From positions 124,001 through 188,000 of the forward strand of contig NZ_LPVV01000040.1 in the NCBI RefSeq assembly GCF_002362255.1: a DNA stretch of 64,000 nt, read 5' to 3'. Within the stretch, counting starts at the first letter, position 1, and each line of letters begins with the position of its first letter. Below the pieces are notes generated by a model, which saw only the letters and a list, made by a program, of their open reading frames with translations, was not told where the DNA came from and did no database searches. The position numbers and the translations under genes are program-made. This stretch comes from Microbacterium sp. SZ1 (GTDB lineage Bacteria > Actinomycetota > Actinomycetes > Actinomycetales > Microbacteriaceae). Shown piece after piece: positions 16,768-25,378 of the stretch.

Positions 16768-17896
16768 GCGGACGATTCCGAGCGGTCCCCGGGTCGCGGT
16801 GATCGGCGCCGGAAGCTGGGGGACCACCTTCGGCAAGATCCTCGCCGACGGCGGCGCGCAGGTGACGATGTGGGCGCGTCGCGCCGAGCTCGCGCACGAG
16901 ATCGATGAGGCCAAGCGCAACTCGAAGTATCTGCCCGGCATCAATCTGCCGCGCACGATGAGCGCCACACACGAGCTGGCCGTCGCGATGCGAGGCGTCG
17001 ACCAGGTCTACCTCTCGGTGCCGAGCCAGTCGTTGCGCGAGAACCTCAAGGCCCTGCGGCCCCTGCTCGCCGGGAACGATGCGAAGATCGTCAGCCTCAT
17101 GAAGGGCGTCGAGCGCTCGACGGGTCTGCGCATGAGCCAGGTCATCGAGCAGGAGCTGCGGTGCGATCCCGAGCGCATCGCCGTCGCATCCGGCCCGAAC
17201 CTCGCGCTGGAGATCGCGCGGGAGCAGCCGACGGCTGCCGTGATCTCCTCGCGCAGCCAGGAGACGGCTGAGGAGGTCGCTCGCGCCGCTCGCAACGACT
17301 ACTTCCGCACCTTCGTGAACACCGACGTGATCGGCACCGAGTTCGGCGGCGTGCTGAAGAACCTCATCGCCGTCGCGATCGGCATCGTCGACGGGGTCGG
17401 CTACGGCGAGAACACCAAGGCGTCGATCATCACCCGGGGGCTCGTCGAGATGACCGACTTCGCGGTCGCGAACGGCGCCCATCCCGAGACGCTGCAGGGA
17501 CTCGCGGGGCTCGGCGACCTCATCGCGACGTGCCAGTCGCCGCTGAGTCGGAACAACACGGCCGGGCGTCTGCTCGGCCAGGGATACAGCTTTCAGGACG
17601 TGGTGAAGCAGATGCAGCAGACGGCCGAGGGACTCGCTTCCGTCGCGCCGGTGCTGCAGCTCGCCCGCGAATCCGACGTGGACATGCCCATCGTCGAACA
17701 GGTGAAGATGGTGCTCGACGGGAAGATGGATCCCCGCGACATCGCACCCCACCTCACGACGGACGACGACACCCCGCAGGGGGAGAGGACCAACCATGGA
17801 CAAGCAGAGGGTGGTGGTGCTCTTCGGCGGGCGCTCCAGCGAGCATTCGATCAGTTCCGCAACGGCGGGCGGAGTGCTGGGCGCGATCGATCGTGA
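16757..17896 (+). CDS. gpsA: Glycerol-3-phosphate dehydrogenase [NAD(P)+], with unusual C-terminal overlap
   Basis: Reduces dihydroxyacetone phosphate to sn-glycerol-3-phosphate for phospholipids. GAGSWG (17-22) is the dinucleotide-binding loop. The substrate/catalytic region is GTEFGGVLKNLIAVAIG, and GLAGLGDLIATC is the family C-terminal signature. The start is a TTG with AGAAGGAG ten bases upstream. The frame does not stop at the normal length of about 330-345 residues but runs to 379, overlapping ddl by 101 bases. The extra tail from about residue 340 (rich in Gly, Arg, Gln) is encoded over the ddl ribosome site and first 33 codons. Its function is unknown and it may be dispensable. Confidence 0.94.
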   Translation: MTPKRTIPSGPRVAVIGAGSWGTTFGKILADGGAQVTMWARRAELAHEIDEAKRNSKYLPGINLPRTMSATHELAVAMRGVDQVYLSVPSQSLRENLKALRPLLAGNDAKIVSLMKGVERSTGLRMSQVIEQELRCDPERIAVASGPNLALEIAREQPTAAVISSRSQETAEEVARAARNDYFRTFVNTDVIGTEFGGVLKNLIAVAIGIVDGVGYGENTKASIITRGLVEMTDFAVANGAHPETLQGLAGLGDLIATCQSPLSRNNTAGRLLGQGYSFQDVVKQMQQTAEGLASVAPVLQLARESDVDMPIVEQVKMVLDGKMDPRDIAPHLTTDDDTPQGERTNHGQAEGGGALRRALQRAFDQFRNGGRSAGRDRS

Positions 17897-18878
17897 CCGC
17901 TACGACGTGATCCCGGTGGGGATCACGCGGGAGGGCGCCTTCGTCCTCGAGGACGACGACCCGGCGAAGTTCCCACTCGATGCCGCGCATCTTCCCGAGG
18001 TGGTCGACAACGGCACTCGCGTGCTCTGGCCCGAACCAGGGGGGAATCGCACCCTGCGCGTGGTGCAGGCGGATGGAACGATCGACGGGCTCGGCGAGAT
18101 CGACGTCGTGCTGCCGATCCTGCACGGCCCGCACGGCGAGGACGGCACGATCCAGGGTTACTTCGACACGCTCGAGGTACCGTACGCCGGCGGCGGCGTG
18201 CTCGACTCGGCGCTCTGCATGGACAAGCACTTCATGAAGGTGGCGCTGCAGGCCGCCGGTATCGCCGTCGCCCCGTGGCGCACGGTGCGTGCGAAAGAGT
18301 GGGCGTCGGATCCGGATGCCGTGCGCGCCGCCGCTGCGGAGCTCGGATCGCCGCTCTTCGTGAAGCCGGCTCGGGCCGGGTCGAGCGTCGGGGTGTCGAA
18401 GGTCGAAGTGCTCGACGAGCTCGACGCGGCCCTCGCGATCGCCTTCGCGGAGGACGACAAGGTTCTCATCGAGACCGGTGTCGTCGGCCGCGAGATCGAG
18501 GTCGCGGTGCTCGAGGGCGCCGAGGGCGTCCGTGCGTCTCTTCCCGGAGAGATCGTGCTCACCTCGCGCGGCTTCTACGACTTCGAGGGCAAGTACCTCG
18601 GCGGCGACGGCGTGGACGTCGTCTGTCCGGCCGACCTCGACGAGGTAGAGGTGACAGCCATCCAGGATGTCGGCATCCGCGCCTTCGAGGCGGTGGATGG
18701 TCGCGGCCTGGCCCGTGTCGACATGTTCCTCACCGCGTCGGGCGAGCTCGTCGTCAACGAGCTGAACACGATGCCCGGCTTCACCCCGATCTCGATGTTC
18801 CCCAAGTGCTGGGTCGTCTCGGGGCTGAGCTACGGAGATCTCATCTCCGAGCTGATCGAGGCCGGTCTGCGTCGCTGA
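17796..18878 (+). CDS. ddl: D-alanine--D-alanine ligase
   Basis: ATP-grasp ligase of 360 residues that makes D-Ala-D-Ala for peptidoglycan. The N-terminus VVVLFGGRSSEHSIS is the family signature; LPILHGPHGEDGTIQG, KPARAGSSVGVSK (ATP grasp) and LVVNELNTMPGFT (Mg2+ ligands) follow in order. The active-site loop has the GEDG/HGPHG arrangement of D-Ala-D-Ala rather than D-lactate ligases, although substrate preference cannot be proven by eye. The ATG lies inside the gpsA frame with GGGGAGAGG just upstream, so its translation depends on ribosomes that are also finishing gpsA. It is the last gene of the murA unit. Confidence 0.96.
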   Translation: MDKQRVVVLFGGRSSEHSISSATAGGVLGAIDRDRYDVIPVGITREGAFVLEDDDPAKFPLDAAHLPEVVDNGTRVLWPEPGGNRTLRVVQADGTIDGLGEIDVVLPILHGPHGEDGTIQGYFDTLEVPYAGGGVLDSALCMDKHFMKVALQAAGIAVAPWRTVRAKEWASDPDAVRAAAAELGSPLFVKPARAGSSVGVSKVEVLDELDAALAIAFAEDDKVLIETGVVGREIEVAVLEGAEGVRASLPGEIVLTSRGFYDFEGKYLGGDGVDVVCPADLDEVEVTAIQDVGIRAFEAVDGRGLARVDMFLTASGELVVNELNTMPGFTPISMFPKCWVVSGLSYGDLISELIEAGLRR

Positions 18879-18947
18879 ACGCCAGGCCTCGGCGGCGCTG
18901 ACGAGGCGCCTCGGCCGCGCTCAAGGCAGCGGCTCGACCGCTGGCGA

Positions 18948-19466
18948 TCAGCCCTCGGCCGAGCCGTCGTCGGTGCTCTCGCCTGTGCCGTCGTCGGTAG
19001 GGACGCGATCCGTGCACCGCGCCGTGGCGGGTACCAGGCCGGCCCTGATGCTCGTCGACAACTGCTCCACGACCGTGCGGAAGTCGATCTCGGAACCGCG
19101 ACGGATGATCACCTCGACAGCCGGGTCCCGTCCGTAGGTGACGAGACGCTGGCGCTCCTCCTCCTGATCGAGCACGAGCCAGTCGACACCGCCGATCGTG
19201 GTGCACACGTCGGTCGACGGTGCCGGCGGCTCGACGCCGCAGCGGAGCACGACGGTCGGATCGCCCCAGGCGCCGGTGGCCTGAGCGTCGGTCCAGACCC
19301 GGTCGAGATCGCCCACCGCGTCGGGCAGGAGCACCGAGACCTCGGCGCACGCCGGGTTGTTCGCGTCGTCGGCCGGCTCCAGGTGGATCGTGGTCGAGCA
19401 GCCGGCGAGTCCGGCCGCGGCGACCAGCATGCCCGCGACGAGAAGCAGACGGCGAGAAGGGGGCAT
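18948..19466 (-). CDS. DUF3515 lipoprotein
   Basis: A 172-residue putative lipoprotein of the DUF3515 family. A signal peptide (MPPSRRLLLVAGMLVAAAG) ends in the lipobox LAGC, so C22 or thereabouts would be lipidated and the protein anchored on the outer face of the membrane. The mature part contains several Cys that may form disulfides and ends in an acidic Thr/Asp/Gly-rich tail. DUF3515 sits between ddl and thiL in many actinobacteria; its function is unknown, and the cell-wall neighbourhood is the only clue. The start is supported by TAGCCT six bases upstream (leaderless). Confidence 0.85.
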   Translation of the reverse strand: MPPSRRLLLVAGMLVAAAGLAGCSTTIHLEPADDANNPACAEVSVLLPDAVGDLDRVWTDAQATGAWGDPTVVLRCGVEPPAPSTDVCTTIGGVDWLVLDQEEERQRLVTYGRDPAVEVIIRRGSEIDFRTVVEQLSTSIRAGLVPATARCTDRVPTDDGTGESTDDGSAEG

Positions 19467-19472
19467 GCATCC

Positions 19473-19482
19473 AGGCTACCTT
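19473..19482. promoter_or_regulatory. Overlapping divergent -10 boxes of DUF3515 and thiL
   Basis: On the minus strand TAGCCT (19473-19478) ends six bases before the DUF3515 ATG. On the plus strand TACCTT (19477-19482) ends seven bases before the thiL ATG. The boxes share the bases TA at 19477-19478, so the two polymerases cannot occupy both at once. Both transcripts would be leaderless. Confidence 0.55.
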
Positions 19483-19489
19483 TGACTGC

Positions 19490-20485
19490 ATGCCCTCCCG
19501 ACCCGATGCCGACGACCCGCGCCTGGGCGACCTGTCGGAGGGGGAGATCCTCCGCGCCATCCTCGCGCGGACGTCACAGGCGTCGCACACGCTGATCGGG
19601 CCCGGCGACGACGCAGCGGTCATCGCCGCTCCATCCGGATCCGTCGTCGCGACGACCGACACCCTCGTGCACGGTCCGGACTTCCGACTCGCCTGGTCGA
19701 GCGGATTCGACCTGGGCTGGAAGGCGGCGGCGGTCAATCTCGCCGACGTGGCCGCGATGGGCGCGCGTCCGACGGCCCTTCTCGTGGCTCTGGCGGTGCC
19801 GCGCGACCTCCGGCTCTCCTTCGTGGAGCGCCTCGCGGACGGATTCCGCGAGGCGTGTGCGGCGCTGGCGCCAGGCTGCGCGGTCGTCGGCGGCGACCTG
19901 ACCGTGTCGGACGTGCTCACCGTCGCCGTCACCGCGCTGGGCGATCTGGAAGGGCGGGCTCCGATCACCCGCAGCGGCGCGCGTCCCGGCGACACGGTCG
20001 CGGTCGCGGGCGAGCTCGGTCATGCCGCGCAGGGACTCCAGCTGCTCTTCGGCCGGTTCCGCGACGGCGAGACCCCGGTGCCCGTGGACGCCGCCGCGCT
20101 AGGCGAAGGCGATCGTGCGGCACTCGATGCTCAGCTGCGCCCATCGCCGCCGATCGGGCTCGGACCCATGGCCGCGACCGCCGGTGCCACGGCGATGATG
20201 GACATCTCCGACGGGCTCGCACTGGACGCACGGCGCATGGCGGCGGCATCCGGGGTGACGATCGACCTGTCGGCGGCGGCGCTCGGCAGTGATCCAGTAC
20301 GCGCTCTCGCCGGAGGAGAGGACCATGCGCTGCTGGCCGCGTTCCCCGGTGAGGCTCTGCCGCCGGGCTTCCGGCGCATCGGCGAGGTTGCAGAGCGATC
20401 GGAGCACGACCTGCTCCTCGACGGGAAGCCGGTCGACATCAGCGGCTGGGATCCCTACCGCGACTGGGACTCGGCGTCAGGCTGA
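19490..20485 (+). CDS. thiL: Thiamine-monophosphate kinase
   Basis: Phosphorylates thiamine monophosphate to the active cofactor thiamine diphosphate. It has 331 residues of the AIR synthase (PurM-like) fold. The N-terminal GPGDDAAVI, the metal-binding TTDTLVHGPDF, the nearby NLADVAAMGA and the C-terminal MMDISDGLALD are all family signatures. The ATG at 19490 follows a TACCTT -10 box by seven bases, which rules out the longer open frame upstream. Its last nine bases overlap the convergent rsmD gene. Confidence 0.95.
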   Translation: MPSRPDADDPRLGDLSEGEILRAILARTSQASHTLIGPGDDAAVIAAPSGSVVATTDTLVHGPDFRLAWSSGFDLGWKAAAVNLADVAAMGARPTALLVALAVPRDLRLSFVERLADGFREACAALAPGCAVVGGDLTVSDVLTVAVTALGDLEGRAPITRSGARPGDTVAVAGELGHAAQGLQLLFGRFRDGETPVPVDAAALGEGDRAALDAQLRPSPPIGLGPMAATAGATAMMDISDGLALDARRMAAASGVTIDLSAAALGSDPVRALAGGEDHALLAAFPGEALPPGFRRIGEVAERSEHDLLLDGKPVDISGWDPYRDWDSASG

Positions 20486-21058
20486 GTCGTCGGCCGACCC
20501 TCGGGGCACCGCCCACCACAGGGTCGTGTCGCCGTAGGTCTTCTCGCGGAGCAGCTCGAGTCCGGCGGCGGCGAGGTCGGGCGGAGTGGACCGTCGCGCA
20601 CGCTCGATCACGACCAGCGCCTCCGGCGCGAGGAGGGGCGTGAGGGCGACGAGGTCGCCGGTCATCGCCTCATCGACGAGGTCATAGGGCGGGTCGGTGA
20701 AGACGAGGTCGAACGGCCCGGTCGCACGCTGCAGGAACGCGCGAGCGCTGCTCTGATGCACACGCGCAGGAGAGAGCCCCCCGGCCTTCGCGACGACGCC
20801 GGCGTTGCGCCGGATGATCCCGGTTGCGGTCCGAGCGTGCTCGACGAGATCGACGGATGAGGCGCCCCGGCTCAGCGCTTCCAGACCGAGCGCCCCCGAG
20901 CCCGCGTAAAGATCGAGGACACGCGCGCCGACCATCGCGTCGGCGGATTCGAGCGCGCCGAACAGCGACTCGCGCACCCGGTCGCTCGTGGGGCGGGTTC
21001 CGCTTCCCGGCACGTCCAGTCGGGCGCCTCTGGCGGCTCCGGCGATGATCCTCGTCAC
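20477..21058 (-). CDS. rsmD: 16S rRNA (guanine-966-N2)-methyltransferase
   Basis: Methylates G966 of 16S rRNA using S-adenosylmethionine. It has 193 residues and a Rossmann fold. IIAGAARGARLDVP and RPTSDRVRESLF are the conserved N-terminal elements, DLYAGSGALGLEALSRGA binds the methyl donor, and TDPPYDL is the catalytic motif for amino methylation. The start is a GTG (21058); TATCGT (21065-21070, minus strand) ends six bases before it, indicating a leaderless mRNA. It is divergent from recG, and coaD follows recG, the usual actinobacterial order. Confidence 0.94.
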   Translation of the reverse strand: MTRIIAGAARGARLDVPGSGTRPTSDRVRESLFGALESADAMVGARVLDLYAGSGALGLEALSRGASSVDLVEHARTATGIIRRNAGVVAKAGGLSPARVHQSSARAFLQRATGPFDLVFTDPPYDLVDEAMTGDLVALTPLLAPEALVVIERARRSTPPDLAAAGLELLREKTYGDTTLWWAVPRGSADDSA

Positions 21059-21064
21059 CCGTTC

Positions 21065-21113
21065 ACGATACGACAGCGCCCGTGCGCGCCGTGTCGGCGC
21101 CTTCTTCTAGACT
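21065..21113. promoter_or_regulatory. Divergent leaderless promoters of rsmD and recG
   Basis: Minus strand: TATCGT at 21065-21070, six bases before the rsmD GTG. Plus strand: TAGACT at 21108-21113, six bases before the recG ATG. The 61-base gap between the genes holds both promoters and nothing else visible. Confidence 0.55.
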
Positions 21114-21119
21114 CGGATC

Positions 21120-23294
21120 ATGCCGCTCTCGCTCGACACGTCTCTGCAGGAGACGCTCGGTGCGACCCCGGCGAAGGCGCTCGACCGGGCGTTCGGGATG
21201 ACGACCGTGGGCGACCTGCTCTCGCACTATCCGCGGCGGTACGCGGATCCGGGTGAGCTCACCCCGATCCGAGAGCTCCCGATCGGCGAGACCGTCACGA
21301 TCGTGGCCGAGGTGCTGTCGTCGAGCGCTCGAGCGATGCGCAACCGGCGCGGCGCGATGGCCGACGTGGTGATCGGCGACGGCATCGGCAAGATGTCGCT
21401 GACGTTCTTCGCGAAGAACCTCGGCGCGGCGAAATGGCGGGCCGAGGAGCTGGCGGTCGGGCGCCGGGGCGTGTTCTCCGGCAAGGTCGGGGAGTTCAAC
21501 GGCGTGACCCAGTTCGCGCACCCCGAGTACGAGCTCTTCGACGACGAGGATGCCGCGCGGCGGCGTGCGGACGCCCGTGCCGCCGTCCTCATTCCGATCT
21601 ACCCGGCGACCTCCAGCCTGCAGACGTGGCAGATCGCGAAGTTCGTCGGGCGGGTGCTCGATGACCTCGGCGATGTGCCGGAGCCGCTCGCCCCCGAGGT
21701 CCGGACCAGGGAGGAGCTGCTGACGGCGCGTGAGGCGCTCGAGCAGATACATCGTCCCAAGACCCGCAACGACATCGACCCTGCCGTCCGCACGCTGCGC
21801 ATGCACGAGGCGCTCACTCTGCAGACGGCCCTGCTGCAGCAGCGCGATGCGGTGCGCGCGCTCTCCGCGACGACCCGTCCGGCGAGACCGGGAGGACTCC
21901 TCGAGAGGTTCGACGCGGCGCTTCCGTACTCGCTCACGCCCGACCAGCAGACGGTCGGCGAGCAGATCGCCCACGACCTGGTCGGGTCGTGGCCCATGAA
22001 CAGGCTCGTTCAGGGCGAGGTGGGGTCGGGTAAGACCCTCGTGGCCCTGCGTGCCATGCTCCAGGTCGCCGAGTCCGGCGGTCAGGCCGCGCTCATCGCA
22101 CCGACCGAGGTGCTCGCAGGGCAGCACCTCCGATCGATCACGAAGATGCTCGGGCCGCAGCTCGCTCCTCTGGTCATGCCGACTCTGCTGACGGGGCAGA
22201 TGCCGGCCGCCGAGAGACGGAAGGCCGCGCTGCGGGTCGCATCGGGCCAGTCGCTCATCGTCGTCGGCACACATGCTCTGCTCGGCGACAAGACGACGTT
22301 CGCCGATCTCGGACTCGTCGTCGTCGACGAGCAGCATCGGTTCGGCGTCGAGCAGCGCGAGGCGCTCCGCGCGAAGGGGTCGAGCCCGCACGCCCTCGTG
22401 CTGACGGCGACGCCGATCCCTCGGACGGTCGCGATGACCGTGTTCGGCGACCTCGACACGTCGGTCATCCGCACGATGCCGAAGGGGCGAGCCGGGATCG
22501 AGTCGTTCGTCGCACCCCTCGCCGAGCACCCGGGGTGGTTCAACCGCGTCTGGGAGCGTGCGGCCGAGGAGATCGCGCAGGGCCGCCAGGTGTTCGCCGT
22601 GTGCGCGGCGATCGACACGACCAAGAAGACCGCCGAGGTGGGGGAGCAGGCGCTTCTCCAGGGCGAGGGCGCCTCCGGTCCGAAGTGGGGCGTCGTGCAG
22701 CTCGACGAGGCCCTGGCCACGCACCCGACGCTCGGCGGTCTGCGCAGGGCGGTGCTCCACGGGCGCATGCCGTCGGACGAGAAGGATGCCGTGATGCAGT
22801 CCTTCGCCCGCGGAGACATCGACCTGCTGATCGCGACGACCGTGATCGAGGTCGGCGTCGACGTGCCCAACGCCTCGACCATGATCGTGCTCGACGCCGA
22901 CCGCTTCGGCGTCTCGCAGCTGCATCAGCTCCGCGGGCGCGTGGGTCGAGGAGGCGTACCGGGTCTCTGCCTCCTCGTGACAGAGGCCGAAGCGGGCTCG
23001 GTCGCGCGCGAGCGCGTGGATGCCGTCGCCGCGACGCTCGACGGATTCGCCCTCGCGGAGGTCGATCTCGAGCTGCGCGGAGAGGGCGACGTGCTCGGAG
23101 CGGCCCAGGCCGGAGTGCGCTCCTCGCTCAAGCTCCTGCGCGTCGTCAAGGACTCCAAGCTCATCGTGCGGGCTCGGGAGCTGGCCGAGGCGATCCTCGC
23201 GGACGACCCCGATCTGACCGCGAATTCCGGTCTCCGCGCCGCTATCGCGCGTCGCGTGACGGAGGAAGACCGCGCCGCCCTCGCGAAGAACTGA
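21120..23294 (+). CDS. recG: ATP-dependent DNA helicase RecG
   Basis: Branch-migrating helicase that remodels stalled replication forks and Holliday junctions, 724 residues. The N-terminal wedge/OB domain (to about 230) contains LSHYPRRYADPGEL. The helicase core has Walker A GEVGSGKT (299-306), motif II DEQHRFGVEQR (DEQH box), TATPIPRT, then the second RecA domain with VIEVGVDVPNA and QLHQLRGRVGRGG. The C-terminal RecG domain carries DLELRGEGDVLG. Length and motif order are complete. The start follows TAGACT by six bases. Confidence 0.97.
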   Translation: MPLSLDTSLQETLGATPAKALDRAFGMTTVGDLLSHYPRRYADPGELTPIRELPIGETVTIVAEVLSSSARAMRNRRGAMADVVIGDGIGKMSLTFFAKNLGAAKWRAEELAVGRRGVFSGKVGEFNGVTQFAHPEYELFDDEDAARRRADARAAVLIPIYPATSSLQTWQIAKFVGRVLDDLGDVPEPLAPEVRTREELLTAREALEQIHRPKTRNDIDPAVRTLRMHEALTLQTALLQQRDAVRALSATTRPARPGGLLERFDAALPYSLTPDQQTVGEQIAHDLVGSWPMNRLVQGEVGSGKTLVALRAMLQVAESGGQAALIAPTEVLAGQHLRSITKMLGPQLAPLVMPTLLTGQMPAAERRKAALRVASGQSLIVVGTHALLGDKTTFADLGLVVVDEQHRFGVEQREALRAKGSSPHALVLTATPIPRTVAMTVFGDLDTSVIRTMPKGRAGIESFVAPLAEHPGWFNRVWERAAEEIAQGRQVFAVCAAIDTTKKTAEVGEQALLQGEGASGPKWGVVQLDEALATHPTLGGLRRAVLHGRMPSDEKDAVMQSFARGDIDLLIATTVIEVGVDVPNASTMIVLDADRFGVSQLHQLRGRVGRGGVPGLCLLVTEAEAGSVARERVDAVAATLDGFALAEVDLELRGEGDVLGAAQAGVRSSLKLLRVVKDSKLIVRARELAEAILADDPDLTANSGLRAAIARRVTEEDRAALAKN

Positions 23295-23312
23295 CCTCCG
23301 TTCGAGGTGCCC

Positions 23313-23318
23313 TAGGCT
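23313..23318 (+). promoter_or_regulatory. -10 box of coaD (leaderless)
   Basis: TAGGCT ends six bases (GGATGC) before the coaD ATG at 23325, only 18 bases after the recG stop. CTGACC at 23291-23296 could be a weak -35. Confidence 0.55.
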
Positions 23319-23324
23319 GGATGC

Positions 23325-23822
23325 ATGAGCAGCCGGATCGCCGTCGTCCCGGGTTCCTTCGATCCGCCCACCCTCGGTCACCTCGATGTGATCAGGCGTG
23401 CCGCGAAGCTGTACGACGAGCTGCACGTCCTCGTCGTTCACAACCCCGGCAAGGAGGCGATGCTGCCGATCGCGCAGCGCATGTCGCTGCTGGAGCAGTC
23501 GATCGCCGAGGACGGGATGGACGGCAACGTCATCGTCGGGTCATGGAGCATGGGGCTGCTTGTGGACTACGCCCGCGACGTCGACGCCGGCGTCCTGGTC
23601 AAGGGCATCCGGTCGCAGGTGGACGTCGCCTATGAATCTCCGATGGCGATCGTCAACCGCCACCTCGCCGACATCGAGACGGTGTTCCTGCTGCCGGATC
23701 CTGCGCACGCCCTCGTGTCGAGCTCGCTCGTGCGGCAGGTCGCCGGTCTCGGCGGAGACATCTCACCGTTCGTGCCGCCCGCCGTCGCGTCGTTCCTGGA
23801 CACCGGCTCCCGGGGCATCTGA
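23325..23822 (+). CDS. coaD: Phosphopantetheine adenylyltransferase
   Basis: Adenylates 4'-phosphopantetheine to dephospho-CoA, the penultimate step of CoA synthesis. It has 165 residues and the nucleotidyltransferase fold. [17 protein letters not shown] near the N-terminus holds the T/HXGH nucleotide-binding motif, [11 protein letters not shown] follows, and [16 protein letters not shown] near the C-terminus matches the ISSTXXR motif region. The gene begins directly at a predicted transcription start and ends 74 bases before the DUF177 gene. Confidence 0.96.
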   Translation: MSSRIAVVPGSFDPPTLGHLDVIRRAAKLYDELHVLVVHNPGKEAMLPIAQRMSLLEQSIAEDGMDGNVIVGSWSMGLLVDYARDVDAGVLVKGIRSQVDVAYESPMAIVNRHLADIETVFLLPDPAHALVSSSLVRQVAGLGGDISPFVPPAVASFLDTGSRGI

Positions 23823-23884
23823 CGGGTGCCAGGCCGCGACCTCCGCACTCAGGCGCCGGCCAGCCCCGCCTCCTGCCGAGCCGG

Positions 23885-23890
23885 TAGCAT
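23885..23890 (+). promoter_or_regulatory. -10 box of the DUF177-rpmF-rnc-mutM unit (leaderless)
   Basis: TAGCAT ends six bases before the GTG at 23897 and is the only promoter-like element before this four-gene run. Confidence 0.55.
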
Positions 23891-23896
23891 TGCGGG

Positions 23897-24457
23897 GTGC
23901 GTTCCCGATTCAACGGCCCCTTCGTCCTCCCCGTCCGCGACATCGTTCGCAAGCCGGGGGAGATGCGCGAGCATGCCTTCACGGTGACACTCGACGAGCC
24001 GTGGGGCGAGGGCATCGTGTCGTTCGCTCAGGGGTCGCAGCTCGATCTCGACGTGCGGCTCGAGTCCGTTCACGAGGGCATTCTCGTGTCGGGCGCGGCG
24101 GACGGGGAGTACTCCGGAGTGTGCGGTCGATGCCTGACCGACATCGCCCGGCCCGTCGAAGTCGAGTTCCAGGAGCTTTTCGCGTATCCTGGTGAGGAAG
24201 AAACTGACTTCGAGGTTCAAGACGACCACGTGGATCTTGAAACTCTTGTCAGGGATGCGGCCGTATTGTCGCTTCCATTTCAGCCGGTGTGTCAGCCGGA
24301 TTGCCCCGGGCTCGACCCGGTCACGGGCGAGAGGCTGACCGAGAGCACCGGATCGGAGCAGGCGGCTCCCATCGATCCTCGATGGAGCGCGCTCCAGCAG
24401 ATCACAGACCAAGACGGCGCGGCAGAGAGCAGCGCCGCCGAGAAAGAAGAGAGCTAG
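23897..24457 (+). CDS. yceD: DUF177/YceD family protein
   Basis: A 186-residue protein of the DUF177 (YceD) family. In bacteria it sits directly upstream of rpmF, and in plants and E. coli the family is linked to 23S rRNA accumulation or processing. The central CGRC and the later CQPDC give two Cys pairs that could bind a metal ion; an acidic stretch rich in Glu and Asp lies between them. The C-terminus is Ala/Glu/Ser-rich and disordered. The start is a GTG placed six bases after TAGCAT. rpmF begins two bases after the stop. Confidence 0.88.
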   Translation: MRSRFNGPFVLPVRDIVRKPGEMREHAFTVTLDEPWGEGIVSFAQGSQLDLDVRLESVHEGILVSGAADGEYSGVCGRCLTDIARPVEVEFQELFAYPGEEETDFEVQDDHVDLETLVRDAAVLSLPFQPVCQPDCPGLDPVTGERLTESTGSEQAAPIDPRWSALQQITDQDGAAESSAAEKEES

Positions 24458-24459
24458 TC

Positions 24460-24669
24460 ATGGCTGGTAACCCCCCGAAGCGCAAGGTCTCCCGTTCCAA
24501 CACCCGCTCGCGTCGTGCGCAGTGGAAGGCCGAGGCCCCCGCGCTCGTCAAGACCGTCGAGAACGGCAAGGTCGTCTACAGCCGTCCGCACCAGGCGAAG
24601 GTCGTCACCGACTCGCAGGGCACCGAGCTCTTCCTCGAGTACAAGGGCCGCAAGGTCGCTGACGTCTGA
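24460..24669 (+). CDS. rpmF: 50S ribosomal protein L32
   Basis: Small basic ribosomal protein, 69 residues, starting [19 protein letters not shown] as in actinobacterial L32. No CXXC zinc motif pairs are present, so this is the zinc-independent (C-minus) form. This form often coexists with, or replaces, the zinc-binding paralogue. It starts two bases after the DUF177 stop and ends 16 bases before rnc. Confidence 0.95.
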   Translation: MAGNPPKRKVSRSNTRSRRAQWKAEAPALVKTVENGKVVYSRPHQAKVVTDSQGTELFLEYKGRKVADV

Positions 24670-24685
24670 GTCGCGACTCCAGCTC

Positions 24686-25378
24686 GTGACAGAGGTCCCT
24701 GGGGGGACGAGACCTCTCCCTGAGAAGCTCCGCGTCGACATCGACGCGGAGCTTCTGGAGTTGGCGCTCACCCACCGCTCGTACGCCTACGAGCACGGGG
24801 GCATCCCTCACAACGAGCGCCTCGAGTTCCTGGGCGACTCCGTGCTCGGGCAGGCCGTGACCGTGATGCTGTTCACGAGCCACCCCGAACTCGACGAAGG
24901 CGCCCTCGCGAAGCGCCGCGCGAGCGTCGTGTCGACGGTCGCGCTGGCGGAGGTCGCGCGCGGCATCGAGCTGGGCAGCCACCTGCTTCTCGGCCGTGGT
25001 GAGGAGCAGACCGGCGGACGCGACAAGGACTCGATCCTCGCGGACACGATGGAGGCCGTGATCGGCGCCACGTTCCTGTCGGCTGGGCCGGAGGCCGCGA
25101 CCGAGCTCGTGCTGCGGCTGACCGAACCTCTGCTCGCCGACCCCGAGCGCTACGGCGCGGCGATGGACCCGAAAACGAGCCTGCAGGAACTGGCAGCACG
25201 CCTCGGTCTGACGGCTCCGCAGTACTCCATCGAGGCCAGCGGCCCTGATCACGATCGTCGCTTCACGGCGACGGTGACCGTCGGCGACGTCAGTATGACC
25301 GGTCTCGGCAGCAGCAAGAAGACGGCCGAGATGGCCGCCGCGCTGAGTGCATGGCGTCTCCTGAACGAGCGTGCCTGA
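24686..25378 (+). CDS. rnc: Ribonuclease III
   Basis: Double-strand-specific endoribonuclease for rRNA processing and mRNA turnover, 230 residues. The signature [12 protein letters not shown] contains the catalytic acidic residues, and [16 protein letters not shown] supplies the second set. The double-stranded RNA-binding domain starts near [15 protein letters not shown] and ends in [14 protein letters not shown] chose the GTG at 24686, 16 bases after rpmF; no convincing ribosome site is visible, so coupling to upstream translation is likely. It overlaps mutM by eight bases. Confidence 0.95.
   Translation: MTEVPGGTRPLPEKLRVDIDAELLELALTHRSYAYEHGGIPHNERLEFLGDSVLGQAVTVMLFTSHPELDEGALAKRRASVVSTVALAEVARGIELGSHLLLGRGEEQTGGRDKDSILADTMEAVIGATFLSAGPEAATELVLRLTEPLLADPERYGAAMDPKTSLQELAARLGLTAPQYSIEASGPDHDRRFTATVTVGDVSMTGLGSSKKTAEMAAALSAWRLLNERA

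Noticed and set aside
18879..18947. Terminator between ddl and DUF3515
   Set aside because: The gap contains imperfect direct repeats of CCTCGGC-GCGCT rather than a clean hairpin, so no terminator was listed.
21063..23441. Long open frame antisense to recG (and similar ones antisense to smc and to glpK/glpF)
   Set aside because: The recG, smc and glp frames carry complete family motifs. The antisense products are Arg/Gly/Asp/His-rich without any domain, as expected for complementary frames in high-GC DNA.
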